A stretch of 64,000 nucleotides of DNA from Solanum dulcamara (GCF_947179165.1 NC_077238.1:70539257-70603256), one strand, 5' to 3'; counted from the stretch's first letter, positions 1 to 12,491 are shown. Notes: a model not told the origin generated them from the letters alone. Program-made: numbers and translations.

Positions 1-124
1 ATATGTTTTAAACGATGTTTTAAATTACACTATTGCATTAATGATAGGTTGTTGGTTTACACTCTACTCTACTCAAGCTAAGTCTTTCCTCATTCGAGGA
101 CGAATGTTCCCAAGGGGGAGATAA
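1..124 (+). mobile_element. 3' end of the internal region of a Ty3/gypsy element (called G0)
   Basis: This short stretch ends in a purine tract (112-124) directly before an LTR starting TGTAACATCC. The motif 'ttcgaggacgaatgttcc' just upstream matches the corresponding position before the PPT in the other gypsy elements here (for example 28461-28474 and 24250-24270). The rest of the element lies left of the window. No coding sequence can be read in it. Confidence 0.65.
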
Positions 125-2454
125 TGTAACATCCCCTAAAAATGTTGTATACGATGTTTCAATTCTTGCCTAAATATGATACAACCTCTGTATTTTGGGC
201 ATAGCTTTTCATAGTAATATCCAAATTGGGTGATTCAAATTTCTGCGTAACCACAATATATTTACCTACAACTCTTGTGAAGATCATATTTTAAGTTTCG
301 GAGGTTACGTAGGTCAAATAAATTAATTATTGTAAGACAGAATGTTGTGACAGAAAGGAGTGTTTATAGAAGAAAAATCATATCTTACTGTAGGATTATC
401 CAAATTGGTTGATTCTTGAACTACATAAAACTAGACTTCTATATCTACAATACTTATGAAGACACCAAATCCTAATAAGGAATTTATCCTGTTCAAACGC
501 AGCTCCAAAAAGGAGTATTCTGTCAAAGATAACTCATTTCACCTACCATAGAAAGATCTAGATACATTTGACATCACTCATGACATAAATTGTCCTCCAT
601 TTAACATCATCCATGACATCAATATATTCCATTAAATTTTCAGATTTTTCTTTATAATTATTTTATTTATTGTTAGGTCTCTCTTTCCCACCTATAAATA
701 CCCACCTTATTTCCTCATTTTATTCATCAAGTTTTCTCAAGCAAGTCTTCTCTCTATACACTTCTTTACACATTCTCAAATATAGTTTTAGTTCTTAGTA
801 GTGAAAAAATACTATTTCGGTAATTCATATACTCCGGGTAGTACACAAAACATTCCGGCGGGAAGAAAAGTTAGGACTCAAGAGTGTTCATTAAGTCTTT
901 CGGTTCCGACTAAAGCTTCGGATACCAGGTATGTAAGGCTTTAATGAGAGTATTCCTTCCACTCTCATGTCTAAATTATTTTGATTATATGATAAATTAT
1001 ATTTATTTTCTTTAAGCTCTACTCTAAGTTATGTGTGTGTTTATCTATGGGTTCTTCCACCCATGTAGTCCAAAAACTCTTTCAATTAAATATCTTGATT
1101 TCAAGTAATATTTTCTTACGGTAAATTCTTATTTTTACTTAATAGTATGAATAATGGTTAAACTAATGATTATTGCTCTATTTTGATGCAACATAATTTC
1201 ATATATATGAATTGATGGTTTACAAGTAATTCCTCTATTTATCTATTTAAAGGCTCTTGAAATTCATGGTGGGTTGTTTAAAGCATGATTTTTAATTAAT
1301 GGATTTCAAAGTATTTATGAATATTTATTTACATACATATTTGCAAGTTGAAGTGATTTGAACCCACCTAGTTTTACTATGTGTTTAATAAAGTTTGACT
1401 TGAAAGCTTTGATTCCAAATAAATGTTTATAAAAGCAATATCTATGATAAAAAAGGGAGTCTTATGAAATGAAAGAATGATGAAATGATATGAATGATGG
1501 ATTCTTTATGCAATAAGGACAATTCTTGCATATTTGAATTATCAAATGTTTTAATGAGCTATTCTACCGAATATGATGTTTGAATTCTCAAGTTATATGC
1601 TATGAATATTTTGAAGTATTAAACTATTCCGTGGGAATGACTTAGCACCGAATGAGGCATTGAGGTGGGATTCGGTAAGGGAATCCTAGTAGCAACCCCT
1701 TGTCTCATTAACTATGTGCCAACATAGGAGCCCTTGTAGGCTTAGGCTAATGGATCCATAAATAGCCCTTAAAGTTAAAGTTAAAGAAATGAATGAAGTT
1801 GACAGAGTTCTACCCGGCAAGTAGTCTCCCCGGCCAACGTAGGGGGTTATGTTGGATTCCATGTAATAGCTCGCATGGTCTTAAATGTCGGTTATGGTTA
1901 ATTTCCCACAAAATGAATGTTTTAAAGGATATATATATGATTTATTATACATACATTAAATTATGTTCCATATTACATAAATGTTTTAATGTTTTCCTCA
2001 ATGTTCATGCATCCTTACATACTTAGTATATTCAAAGTACTAACACATACTCTTTTGCCTACATGATATCACCATGTAGGGATCAGTGCTCCTCCTCGTT
2101 CTCCTCCACATGGCTAGTTGATATTCCATTGAAGACTACTTTTGGTGAGTTCCTATGATCCGGGAACAATACTCCTTTATCTTTCTAGCTTATGATATAT
2201 TAAGATATTTTACTATGACATTTCTTCTATTATAATTGAGGGTGAGCTAGGAACTTGTCTTAGCCCCATTAAATCTAATAGTTAGAGGTATTGTTGGATA
2301 TATGTAAGTTGAAGATTTACTATTATGATTTTCTCTTATTTATTTATCATCATTACCTATGAAAGGCTAAAAGAATGCTAAGAGGCCTTATTGAGGTACT
2401 TTCGGGTTCCTCATTCGCCATGTCACGTCTAGGCCCTAGGCTTGGGTCGTGACA
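125..2454 (+). repeat. LTR of gypsy element G0 (probable 3' LTR)
   Basis: About 2.33 kb. It begins TGTAACATCC right after a polypurine tract and ends GGGTCGTGACA, i.e. TG...CA termini. A TATA-like stretch 'cctataaataccc' lies near 691-703, followed by CT-rich leader sequence, as expected for the U3/R boundary. To its right the sequence turns abruptly into the MADS repeat unit (compare 34208 onward), so 2454/2455 is an insertion boundary. The target site duplication cannot be checked because the left end is outside the window. The small ORFs in it have no recognisable content. Confidence 0.7.
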
Positions 2455-2813
2455 GAGGCCCTCTTAGTGATCATAGCAAAAATCAACTTGCCAATGTATA
2501 TGAGAAAACCCGTAATGATGCCGCCAATTATGATAATTTTTGACATCCCAATTAGTGTCTGATTCTGGAATGCCAGAATCCTATTTTTTACATACCCGAG
2601 CTAATCTTTGACCTCTATACTAAAACTATACTTCTTGATGGGCGCTCTGAGTGAGATCCAGACTGGTGTGATACAAGTTGATGTAAGATGTTCCATAAGC
2701 GAAGGTGATGTGCCTCTAAATTCTCTTCCCCTATTCTCCTTCCAACTCTCTATCATATGGGCTAATTGCCAAATAAATTACATTAATTTATCTAGGGTTT
2801 AACACAATGACCC
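2455..2813 (-). pseudogene. Fragment resembling a plant transposon protein domain (Transposase_32-like), copy 1
   Basis: Homologous to 34130-34566, where the reading is clearer. On the minus strand a broken frame encodes a pattern like 'IGKLIFA' followed, in the other copy, by 'IPFPRLSKSL', reminiscent of the 'putative plant transposon protein' domain that is abundant in Solanaceae. Here its 3' part is cut off by the LTR ending at 2454. Family assignment rests on pattern recognition only. It is certainly a repeated, non-functional fragment. Confidence 0.35.
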
Positions 2814-3427
2814 TGTGACGACCTGAGACTATCCCCTAGTTGTGAAATGGTGCTTAGATCTACAAGTGACCCCAAGCAAACCTTATGGCCTTGCATGACT
2901 CTAAGATATCCAAAACAACAATTGAAGATTATTAAATGAGGAAGATAAACTGGAATAGGTCTATTAAACAAAATTGAAATAGAAAACATATTTGATTTAA
3001 AGATATGTTGAATCAAACTGACTGTCTAAAGGCCTCTACTAATATGAGTTTCTAGGACAGGCCTCTAGCTAGCTCCGGACGCTAAGAGCTCACTAAATCT
3101 CCGAATCCAAGTTTCTCTGTATGAAATATAAATAAACAAAGATAACCCTTACTATGATGTGTAGGGTGCAAAAGTCATAGGTCAACTGAGTTCCACAAAT
3201 AATATACAACGTAAATATAAGGTAAATACAACACAAGTAACTACACAAGAGCTATAATAAGAAACAACAAGCAGTAAGAGTGAAAAAGTAGGATACAAGG
3301 AGAAAAGATGTTGAGTCAAAGAACGTACATGAAGTCCCAGTCCCAGTAAATCATAAATGACGTGGTGTTGCTAGCTCTAAACGCCAAAAAGATCAAAAAA
3401 TAGAGGAAATGACCTGGAGGGGTCATT
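2814..3427 (-). repeat. Old LTR-like fragment in reverse orientation, unit 1
   Basis: Begins 'tgtgacgacctgagactatc' and ends '...ggaggggtcatta'. Read on the minus strand this resembles a gypsy LTR running from 'TAATGACCCC' to 'GGTCGTCACA'. The same roughly 610-bp block recurs at 12120-12491 plus 29975-30190, and at 34567-35180, always in the same place within the MADS unit, so it was present before the array was amplified. No internal element region is attached. The 74-codon minus-strand ORF inside it recurs only because the block is duplicated. Confidence 0.45.
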
Positions 3428-3992
3428 AAAATATATTGCATTGTTAAACACCGAAACTCAAATTTTGATTTAATAAAGGTGTAGACTATATTTTGTTTTA
3501 GAACTCCCTTATTGTAGTCTCTAATCTTGAAATTTCACTAGCAATATTACAAGAAAGGTGTATACTCCTAAAATTAAAAAAAATAAAATGTTGACCTTCT
3601 CCTTGCAACCCTAGGGAGATTTTGAAAGAAATAGTTCCTTATAGAAGCTAATGAAATATTATATTTAATGAAAATAGATTAATAAATAAACTGAAAATGC
3701 ATTTTCTTCTATTGATCATAATTATCAATATTATTTTTTCAGATTATGACTACTTAAGGATATTAATTAATGCTTGTTAGTATGTATATATTATCATGTA
3801 TAAAAATAATGATAATCAACTAAGTTTCTTGGAAAAACATTTTTTGATTTCTTTATCAATAATTCCATCAAGGTGGTGTAGAAAGTATAAATAATTGGAG
3901 AGAAGAATTTATTTGATCAGATCAATTAATTTTGTGGCAATTACATTTGTATTAGTCTTACGTCAAAACTCCTAAAATATTAATATATTTTA
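3428..3992. other. AT-rich spacer of MADS unit 1, left of the copia insertion
   Basis: Shares sequence with 30191-30755 and with 35181-35474 joined to 48027-48290. It ends in TTTTA (3988-3992), the left copy of the copia target site duplication. No gene is recognisable. Confidence 0.7.
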
Positions 3993-4583
3993 TGAAAGAA
4001 AAGTCAACAAAGGCTGCTAAGTAAAGTCCAATTCAAAGAAGGAAAAAGTAGACAGAAAAAGTAAGCAGAAAAGGAAAAGAATTTCCTAGTATAATTGAGT
4101 TTTCCTTTTCCTAAAAGGAAAACACAAAGTTTCAATATATTTGACTAGTCCTTTTCTTATAGGAAAATGTTTATCACTGTATAAATATAAGCTCATTCCT
4201 TCTAACATGACAACACTCATAATGTAATCCAAAGAGAATTCACAATGTAGTCCTAAGGGCTTGAAGAGTTTTGTGTAGAGCATCCACAATTCAGAAAGAG
4301 AGAGAGTAAGAATACAAAGAGAGTTATACACCAAGATAAATATTGTAGTCTTGAGTGTCCTCTTTAGTGAGTTGTTCCTTTTACAAGAGAGAAGTGTTAA
4401 TTGTTGTTTTCTCCTTGTATTTGAGAGCGGTGTACTCCATATCATAATAGTAAAAATCCTTCTACCCCATGGTTTTTTCCCTCTATTTATTTGAGGGTTT
4501 CCACGTAAAATTCTTCTGTCTAATTTATTTTTATTATTTATCATCATATCAAACTTTAGTTGTGGTGCTTCCTCCCCCCAACA
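3993..4583 (+). repeat. 5' LTR of the copia element
   Basis: 591 bp from TGAAAGAAAAG to CCCCCAACA. It carries 'ctataaatataagc' (about 4179-4192), a good TATA box, followed by the presumed transcript start. The reverse-strand ORF of 153 codons across it is not coding; a shorter version exists in the 3' LTR. Confidence 0.92.
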
Positions 4584-4584
4584 G

Positions 4585-4604
4585 TGGTATCAGATCCCTC
4601 GGTT
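4585..4604 (+). other. Primer binding site of the copia element
   Basis: 'tggtatcagatccctcggt' lies 1 bp after the LTR and resembles the complement of initiator Met-tRNA 3' end (TGGTATCAGAGC), with a G to T change after 'caga'. Confidence 0.8.
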
Positions 4605-4777
4605 ATTATATCTATTTTATGCGAAGGTACTATTCATGAATAGTAACTTTTTGTGAACAGTAAATTCGATGAAAAGTACTATTCACGTGAATAGTAAATT
4701 TTCGTGATGGTGCAGTTTGTCACGATTGTTTGCAAAAATATTCAGAAATGGTCTAGAAGGGTGTGAAGCAAATAACA

Positions 4778-5678
4778 ATGTCGAATACAACAAAGTTTGA
4801 TGTTGAAAAATTCAATGGGACTAATTTCTCATTGTGGAAAATGAAAATAAAAGCGATATTAAGAAAAAACAATTGCTTAGCTGCAATTGAAGGCAGACCC
4901 ACAAATTTTACTGATGACAGCAAGTGGAATGACATAGACAGCAATGCAATTGCCGATCTACACTTGGCACTAGCTGATCAAGTGTTGTCTAGTGTGGCTG
5001 AAAAATGGACGGCGAAGGGAATATGGGATACTCTTACAGGATTGTATGAGACCAAGTCTTTGCATGATAAAATCTTCTTAAAAAGAAGATTGTATACTCT
5101 TCAAATGGCAGAGTCCATGTCAGTTACTGAACACATCAATACTTTGAATACTCTGTTTTTGTGACTTACAACAATGGGTTGCAAAATAAAGGGGGACTGA
5201 ACGTGCAGAGCTTCTACTTCAAAGTCTGCCTGACTCGTATGATCAACTTATCATCAACCTGATGAACAATACAGACAGTTTAGTTTTCGATGAAATTGCA
5301 GCCGGTGTCTTAGAAGAAGAAAATCGGCGCAAAAATAAGGAAGATAGACAAGCAAGTTCGCAACAAGCTGAAGCTTTGATGATGGTGAGAGGAAGACCAA
5401 TGGAACATGGCCCCAGTGGGAGTCACAATCATGGTAGATCTCAATCAAGAAATAAAAAGAATATCAAGTGCTACAACTGTGGCAAGAAAGGGCACTTCAA
5501 GAAAGATTGTCGGTTCAAAAAGACGAGTGAACACCCTGAGCCATCAAATGCTCAAGGGAATGTTGAATGTACCTCGGATGATGGCAATATTTTATGTAGT
5601 GAAGTAATATCAAATAATGAAGGCAGAAAATGTTTCACTGATGTTTGGATCATGGACACAAGAGCAACATGCATATGA
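4778..5678 (+). pseudogene. copia gag and start of protease, frameshifted
   Basis: Encodes the nucleocapsid-like Gag polyprotein that packages element RNA. The first ATG in frame is at 4778 ('MSNTTKFDVEKFNG'). A frameshift or stop at 5162-5164 moves the reading to the frame that holds a CCHC zinc knuckle 'CYNCGKKGHFKKDC' (5469-5510). The protease begins at 5640; its active-site motif reads D-T-R-A-T (Asp codon 5655-5657) where the family has D-[ST]-G-A-T, so the catalytic loop glycine is lost. About 15 bases later an apparent 1-bp loss after 'aca tgc' shifts the frame again. The Gag cannot be made at full length. Confidence 0.85.
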
Positions 5679-8600
5679 CTTCCTTGAGAGAATGGTTCCA
5701 TCAATATAATCCTATCTCAGGAGGGTCTGTGTTCATGGGAGACGATTATGCTTTGGATGTTATTGGTATTGGGTCTATCAAAATAAAAATGTATGATGGC
5801 ACAATACGCACCATCCAGGAGGTACGACATGTAAAAGACTTGAAGAAGAATCTATTGTCTTTAGGACAACTAGATGATAATGGATGTTCGTATAAGACTC
5901 ATGGTGGAGTCATGAGAATATCAAAAGGAGCGCTTGTCGTAATAAAAGCAGAAAAACTTGATGCAAATCTATATGTGCTTAAAGGTGAAACACATCAAGA
6001 AGGAGAAACATCAATCGCGTCAGCAAGTTCATTTGAAGAATCAACGATGATATGGAATCGTAAACTTGGCCATATGTCGGAATGAGGTTTGAATATTTTT
6101 GCTGAGCAAAAGCTTCTTCCAGGGCTCAAAAAGGTTTCACTACCCTTTTGTGAGAATTGTGTTACCAGTAAGCAAAATAGACTGAATTTTAGCAGTTCCT
6201 CTGCTAAGAGCAAGGAAATACTAGATCTAGTCCATTCTGATGTCTGGCAAGCACCGGTGGAGTCCCTAGGAGGAGCGAAATATTTTATGTCATTTATTGA
6301 CAATTTCTCCAGGAAATTGGGTGTATCCAATCAAGAGAAAGGCAAATGTTTTTTCAGTTTTCAAACAGTTCAAAGCGCAGGTGGAACTTGAATCTGAGAA
6401 AAAGATCAAGTGTTTGAGGACAGATAATGGAGTAGAATACACCGATGATGAATTTGATAACTTCTATAAACAAGAAGGTATTAAAAGGTAGTTCACGGTG
6501 GAATATACTCCACAACAAAATGGAGTAGCAGAGCGGATGAACAGAACCTTGTTAGAACGGACAAGAGCTATTTTGGCAACTGTAGGGTTGGAAAAACCAT
6601 TCTGGGCAGAAGCAGTCAAAACCGCCTGTTATATGATCAATCGATCACCAACAACCGCATTTGATCTAAAAATGCCAATGTAGATGTGGACATTAAAACC
6701 AGCTCATTATTCTCACTTACATATATTCGGAAGTTCTGCTTATGTTATGTACAACACCCAAGAAAAATCAAAGTTGGATCCAAAATCTAGGGAATGCATT
6801 TTCTTAGGGTATGCTGATGGAGTCAAGGAGTATCACTTGTGGGATCCCACTGCCCGCAAGGTGGTAATCAGCAGGGATGTTGTGTTTGTTGAAAACAAGA
6901 TACAAGTAAAAGAAGGTAGCACTTCAAAAGAAAAATCAGAGACTACTATAGTTGAAGTTGAAGAAATAAAAGAAGTCCCAATTTCTACTGAAGCAGTACC
7001 AGAGCACAAACAACAAAAGCAAGCTGAGATTGAAACTCCACAAGTTCGACAGTCCACTAGGGAGAGAAGAAAACCAGCTTGGCACTCAAATTATTCTATG
7101 GAGAGCAATGTTGCATACTATCTATTAACAGAAGATGGAGAGCCTTCAACTTTTCACGAGGCTATGCAAGGCCAAGAATCATCTCTGTGGATGGCAGCAA
7201 TGCAAGAAGAAATTGAAGCTCTTCATAATAATAAAACATGGGATCTTGTTCAATTACCACAAGGATGGAAGACCATTAGAAATAAATGGGTCTACAAAAT
7301 CAAACGCAATGATAATGATCAAATGGGAAAGTATCGTGCAAGATTGGTGGTGAAAGGATTTGCTCATAAAGAAGGTATAGACGTCAATAAGATATTTTCT
7401 TCGGTGGTTTGACTCACAACAATTCGAGTAATCCTAGAGATGTGTGCTACATTTGACTTGTACTTACAGTAGTTAGATGTCAAAACTGCATTTCTTTATG
7501 GAGAATTTGAAGAAAAAATCTACATGCTCCAACTAAAAGGTTTTGAAGAATAGGGAAAAGAGAACTTGTTTTGCAGGTTGAACAAATCTCTATATGGTCT
7601 CAAACAGGTGCCGAGGTGTTGGTATAAGAGATTTGATTCCTTCATTATAAGCCTTAGATACAACAGACATAGTTCAGATCCTTGTGTTTATTACAAGAGA
7701 TTTGGTGATGAAGATTTTGTTATTTTGCTGTTGTATGTTGATGACATGTTGGTAGCAGGCCCTAACAAAGATCGTCTTACAAATTTAAAGGCACAGTTGG
7801 CTAGGGAGTTTGAAATGAAGGACTTGGGACCAGTAAACAAGATTCTAGGGATGTAAATTCACCGAGATAAAAATAATAGGAAGATTTGGCTTTCTCAAAA
7901 GAACTACTTAAAGAAAATCTTGAGATTCTTCAAGATGCAAGATTGTAAGTCAATTTCTACCTCACTTCCTATTAATTTCAAGTTATCCTCAAGTATGAGT
8001 TCTAGCAATGAAGTAGAGAGGATGGAGATATCTCGAGTATCGTATGCATCTATAGTGGAAAGTTTAATGTTCGCCATGGTATGTACAAGACCTGACATTG
8101 CACAAGCAGTGGGAGTGGTTAGTCGATACATGGCTAATCTGGGTAGAGAGCATTGGAATACTGTTAAGAGGATCCTGAGATATATCAAGGGTACCTCAGA
8201 TGTTGCAATGTGTTATGGAGGATCAGACTTTACTGTTAAAGGTTATGTTGATTCAAATTATGCAGGTGATCTTGATAAAAGTAAGTCCACCATAGGTTAT
8301 GTGTTTAATCTTGTTGGAGGAGCTATAAGGTGGGTTTCAAAACTGCAATCTATCATGGCTACATCTACGATGAAAGCAAAATATGTAGAAGCTGCATAAG
8401 CTAGCAAAGAGGCAATATGGATGCATATGTTACTGGAGGAGCTCGGACATAAACAAGAGAAGGTTGCTCTGTTTTGTGACAGTCAGAGCGCTTTACATCT
8501 TGCAAAGAATCCGGCATTTCATTCAAGGACAAAGAACATACGAGTTCAGTATTACTTTGTCCATGAGAAGGTGGAAGAAGGCAGTGTGGATATCCAGAAA

Positions 8601-8699
8601 ATTCACACTAATGAAAACCTAGCAGATATGTTTATAAAGACGATCAACAGTAACAAGTTTAAATGGTGTCGATCTTCTATTGGCCTAGCAGAAATGTAA
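5645..8699 (+). pseudogene. copia pol: protease, integrase, reverse transcriptase, RNase H, decayed
   Basis: Order along the DNA: rest of protease (5670-5990), the pre-integrase zinc region with 'WNRKLGHMSE' (6051-6082), then a TGA at 6083-6085; integrase core with 'HSDVW' near 6234, 'RTDNGVEYT' near 6418 and 'PQQNGVAERMNR' near 6510, interrupted by frameshifts near 6310 and a TAG at about 6489; reverse transcriptase from about 7180, with intact catalytic YVDD at 7734-7745, broken by stops at 7412, near 7470, near 7553 and at 7856; RNase H from about 8220 with 'VDSNYAGD' and 'CDSQSALHLAKNP', ending at TAA 8697-8699. Several stops are one transition away from CAG, CAA, CGA or TGG. The pol is dead, but its domain order is complete. 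Confidence 0.88.
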
Positions 8700-8760
8700 C
8701 ATTGCAGTAATTGGGTAGAAAGGATAGTGTGAAGACTTAATTGATTCTCAATTAAATCTT

Positions 8761-8772
8761 CAAGTGGGAGAA
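8761..8772 (+). other. Polypurine tract of the copia element
   Basis: 'caagtgggagaa' directly before the 3' LTR, the plus-strand primer. This form is typical of Tnt1/Tork-like elements. Confidence 0.8.
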
Positions 8773-9363
8773 TGAAAGAAAAGTCAACAAAGGCTGCTAA
8801 GTAAAGTCCAATTCAAAGAAGGAAAAAGTAGACAGAAAAAGTAAGCAGAAAAGGAAAAGAATTTCCTAGTATAATTGAGTTTTCCTTTTCCTAAAAGGAA
8901 AACACAAAGTTTCTATATATTTGGCTAGTCCTTTTCTTATAGGAAAAAGTTTATCACTCTATAAATATAAGCTCATTCCTTCTAACATGACAGCACTCAT
9001 AATGTAATCCAAAGAGCATTCACAATGTAGTCCTAAGGGCTTAAAAAGTTTTGTGTAGAGCATCCACAATTCAGAAAGAGAGAGAGTAAGAATACAAAGA
9101 GAGTTATACACCAAGATAAATATTGTAGTCTTGAGTTTCCTCTTTAGTGAGTTGTTCCTTTTACAAAAGAGAAGTGTTAATTGTTGTTTTCTCCTTGTAT
9201 TTGAGAGTGGTGTACTCCATATCATAATAGTAAAAATCCTTCTACCCCGTGGTTTTTTCCCTCTATTTGTTTGAGGGTTTTCTCGTAAAATTCTCGTGTC
9301 TAATTTATTTTCATTATTTATCATCATATCAAACTTTAGTTGTGGTGTTTCCTCCCCCCAACA
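8773..9363 (+). repeat. 3' LTR of the copia element
   Basis: 591 bp, the same length as the 5' LTR and about 97% identical by hand count. It is followed by the right target site copy TTTTA (9364-9368). Confidence 0.92.
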
Positions 9364-10549
9364 TTTTACACGTAAGAAATCTAAAAATAAAACATAAGAA
9401 AATTTTGAAAATTCATTTATTCTGTTGAAATCGTAAGAAAGTTATGTTAACAATTTCCTCTCTTTAAAGTTATATTGAGGTAAAAATTGAAAGACTCAGG
9501 TTTTAAGTCCATGCAAAAGTTTGATGCAATAATTTTTTTGTGATGCCCTTAGATGTTTTGGGCCATCACTAGGTGCACTATAATATATCAACAATTTTAT
9601 AACCGTCACCGACATGCTTCGATAACCTTAGGGTATTTGTAAATCTATGTTTTAACATTAAATTTTAAGTATTATTAATTTGGTAGTTCAAATTTTACTT
9701 AGTAATATGTTATCATCTCCCCCACCTTAATTTATGGTTTCTTAATCTGAATATTTGTGTCTTCCAGTGTAGAAGTAAACATAAAATTCTATTTCTAATG
9801 CAAAGGATAAATTGATTTTATCCAATAAACTTCAAACATGGGACGAATTTCTCGACTTCATAAAGGGAGAAAACATTTAGATAAATAAAAAGAAAAATAT
9901 AAACATGATGATAAATTATTAATTTTATGGTTTTGGAGTGCAAACATCACTTCTATACAAGTATGTTTAAACAGAACAATTGAAGTTTTTAACAACAAAA
10001 GCCAAGAAAGTAATAAATATTGCATTATTACCATATTTTAAAAAAATATGTTAATATTAAATAAGTCTTCTTGATAATATTTTTTTATTCTTTAATTCAA
10101 TTTTAATTTTAGATGCATTAATAGTTTACACTAGAAAGTTTCAAAATAAAAATTTACCCAATATGTAAATTGGTTTGTTAGATTTTGAAGTGTAAGAGAT
10201 CGTTTTTGAAAATCATACTAACAACAACAATATTTCAATAACAATAGTAGTAAGAGCAACAATAAATATTTCAATATGTAGTAAACATTAAAATAATTGT
10301 CCATAGATTTAATAAGTAAATGAAACAACAAAGTTTGAAACAAATAATAAAACACAACAGAAGGACACTCAAATGAGAACAAAGGAAAAGTGATACAGAT
10401 TGTTCTATGACACAATGTAGAAATGAAAAATATTAAAAGACATAAACAATTCAATGGACAACATGGACATAGAAAACAATACTAATTGAGAAGAAACACA
10501 TTGGTCCTTAGAAGTTATGGTGGGATTTGGATCTTGTACATTAACATTT
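9364..10549. other. AT-rich downstream flank of MADS copy A
   Basis: Non-coding sequence conserved in order with 30751-31938 (unit 2), 48297-49430 (unit 3) and 56816-57567 (unit 5). It lies 3' of the minus-strand MADS gene. It contains an imperfect version of an inverted repeat that is perfect in units 2 and 3 (see 30936-30965). No gene seen. Confidence 0.7.
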
Positions 10550-11506
10550 TTAAAAAAAAGGGTCATCCAGTAAAGTCATTACGTCATCATTCCAATTCAG
10601 TAACCCAGATAATGTAGGACTAGGTGATAAGGAATCGGAGTTATTCGGATTGTTATTCATTGACGTTGATACACCAATTGAAGGGATATCCTCTGTAGGG
10701 TTATTCATTGACGTTGCTACACCAATTGGAGGGATATCTGTTGAAGGTTCCATTTGTTGTGTCGTTGGAGGAAACACTGGAGAATACATTGGAGGAGCCA
10801 TCATTGGTCAAGGCATTGGAGAATTCACTATTGTTGACGGCGTAAGAGGGGCCATTCCAGGATTTTCTCTAATAGCAATTTGTTGAGGCATTGGAGACAA
10901 TAATTGTGGACCCATTGGAGTAAACATTTGTGCAAACAAAAGAGGAGATGGATCCCTTGGCCCTCCAGAGTTGGTCCTACCAGTTACCACTGATTCAACA
11001 ATGGGTTGAGAGACATTCGATGTAGAACCCTCTCCATCAACATTTTTCCTCAGTAATTCACGAACCACTTTGAGGTTTTTCTTGATCACGCGACTCAGGT
11101 CATTTTGATCGTAAGGGTGCATGTCAGCAGAATCTTTTTTTCCACTTAACACCTCATACATCTCATTTGTCATTTTCTTGACTCTATTTTCCTTTCTTAT
11201 TTTTGTAGTTTTTCCTCCAACTTCTCGATTCTTTGCTCGGTGGACTCTTCTATTGTCACCATATTTTTGGATTTCTCCGATAACGGCAACTCCTTAAACT
11301 TTATAAAAGTGGTGCGTGCAGCATCATTATTTGGAAATATGTATGGTTCATTTCTATAAGGACCATAGAAAACAGCAGCCACTTCAACATCACAGTGTTT
11401 TGAGCTCTTCACACTTTTTGAAGAGACCTTTTATTCTTTTCTGGTATGAGACTTTTCTTTTACTCTCATATTCAATCAAAGTGAAGTTAACTTTGTTTCT
11501 TGGCAT
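10550..11506 (-). pseudogene. MADS copy A: type I M-gamma (AGL80-like) MADS-box pseudogene
   Basis: Collinear along its whole length with the intact copy at 49431-50390. The start codon is at 11504-11506, and the C-terminal 'DDPFF' with its TAA at 10550-10552 is preserved. Three lesions break it relative to copy C: a 2-bp loss in the codons after 'CDV' (near 11395, 'cacag' instead of 'cacaaag'); a 1-bp loss in a T run near 11200 (five T instead of six); and a serine codon changed to TGA at about 10807-10809 in the 'MPSPM' segment. The MADS domain is therefore broken after about 40 residues. It is the most damaged copy apart from D. No introns are expected for this class. A transcript, if any, would not give a DNA-binding protein with its dimerisation region. 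Confidence 0.9.
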
Positions 11507-12119
11507 GATTAAAGGGCAGGAGAAATGTGTTTGTTTGGATTTGTGGTATCCAATAGCTTTGTTGTTGTAGTAGTTGGTGTGCTTTTCTTTCCTAGTATTA
11601 ACTCCTATTTATATAAAAATATTTGCATTCTCTAAATTTTCGAATAGTTTGAATTTGACATATTTTTCTTTATAGGAAGAACTATTTTGGAAAAACACTA
11701 ACTGAGGGGATCTTAGACATACATCTAGATAAAATCTACTTGAAATATATGTATTTTATGTTTCCAGTCTTATGTTGACCAACTTATTAGGAAAAATATT
11801 AATGATGTTTAATCTATGTAATAAATACTTTTGAAGTATCAAACAGCGATTTATGTATGATTGTAGATGTTACAATGTCTGTAGAAGCACATTATTATTT
11901 TTATTAATTTTGGATAAACCATATTTAATAAAATATTTATGTTGCTTTCAAATATATTTGAAACTCAATCTTTCTTAAATATTTTTGTTAATGTCTGATA
12001 CTCACCAACCTGTCATTAGATTCACATTATAATATTTCTAAATTAGTTTTTAGACAAATCAACCTAAAATATTTTCACACATAAAAATGATGTGTTTACA
12101 ATAGTGTGAAAATTAAAAG
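11507..12119 (-). promoter_or_regulatory. Upstream region of MADS copy A with conserved TATA box
   Basis: On the minus strand the sequence TATATAAATA (11606-11615) lies 100 bp before the ATG, at the same place as in the other four copies. Further upstream it follows the other copies until about 12118, where it jumps straight into the LTR-like fragment of the next unit. About 850 bp present between units 2 and 3 (33705-34595) is missing here. Confidence 0.55.
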
Positions 12120-12491
12120 AAATGGTGCTTAGATCTAAAAGTGACCCCAAGCTAACCTTATGACCGTGCATGACTCTAAGATATCCAAAACAACAATTGA
12201 AGATAAGTAAATGAGGAAGATCAACTGGAATAGGTCTATTAAACAACATTGAAATAGAAAACATATTTCATTTAAACATATGTTGAATCAAACTGACTGT
12301 CTAAAGGCCTCCACTAATATGAGTTTCTAGGAAAAGCCTCTAGCTAGCTTCGGATGCTAAGAGCTTACTAAATCTCCGAATCTAAGTTTTTCTGTATGAA
12401 ATACAAATAAACAATGATAACCCTTACTATGATCTGCAGGGTGCAAAAGTCGTAGGTTAATTGAGCTCCACAAATAATAAACAACGTAAAT
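12120..12491 (-). repeat. Left part of the LTR-like fragment of unit 2, split by G1
   Basis: Matches 2845-3220 and 34600-34970. It ends with TAAAT (12487-12491), the left target site duplication of gypsy element G1; the fragment resumes at 29975. Confidence 0.6.

Larger units (their letters stand above)
3993..9363 (+). mobile_element. Complete but decayed Ty1/copia LTR retrotransposon (Tork/Tnt1-like)
   Basis: Two 591-bp LTRs (3993-4583 and 8773-9363) with TG...CA ends are flanked by the 5-bp duplication TTTTA (3988-3992, 9364-9368). A primer binding site complementary to initiator Met-tRNA begins at 4585 and a polypurine tract lies at 8761-8772. Domain order gag, protease, integrase, reverse transcriptase, RNase H is diagnostic of copia. 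By hand count the LTRs differ at about 19 of 591 positions (about 3%), which at a commonly used plant LTR rate of 1.3e-8 per site per year gives roughly 1.2 million years. The empty site is preserved in the paralogous unit near 30755, where the sequence reads straight through. Lineage assignment is by the look of the gag and the PPT. Confidence 0.93.

Noticed and set aside
2792..3016. 74-codon minus-strand ORF repeated at 34545-34769
   Set aside because: Inside the reverse LTR-like fragment; its conservation is that of the duplicated block, with no known domain.
4086..4547. 153-codon reverse ORF over the copia 5' LTR
   Set aside because: Antisense to the LTR; shortened in the 3' LTR and without any recognisable domain.
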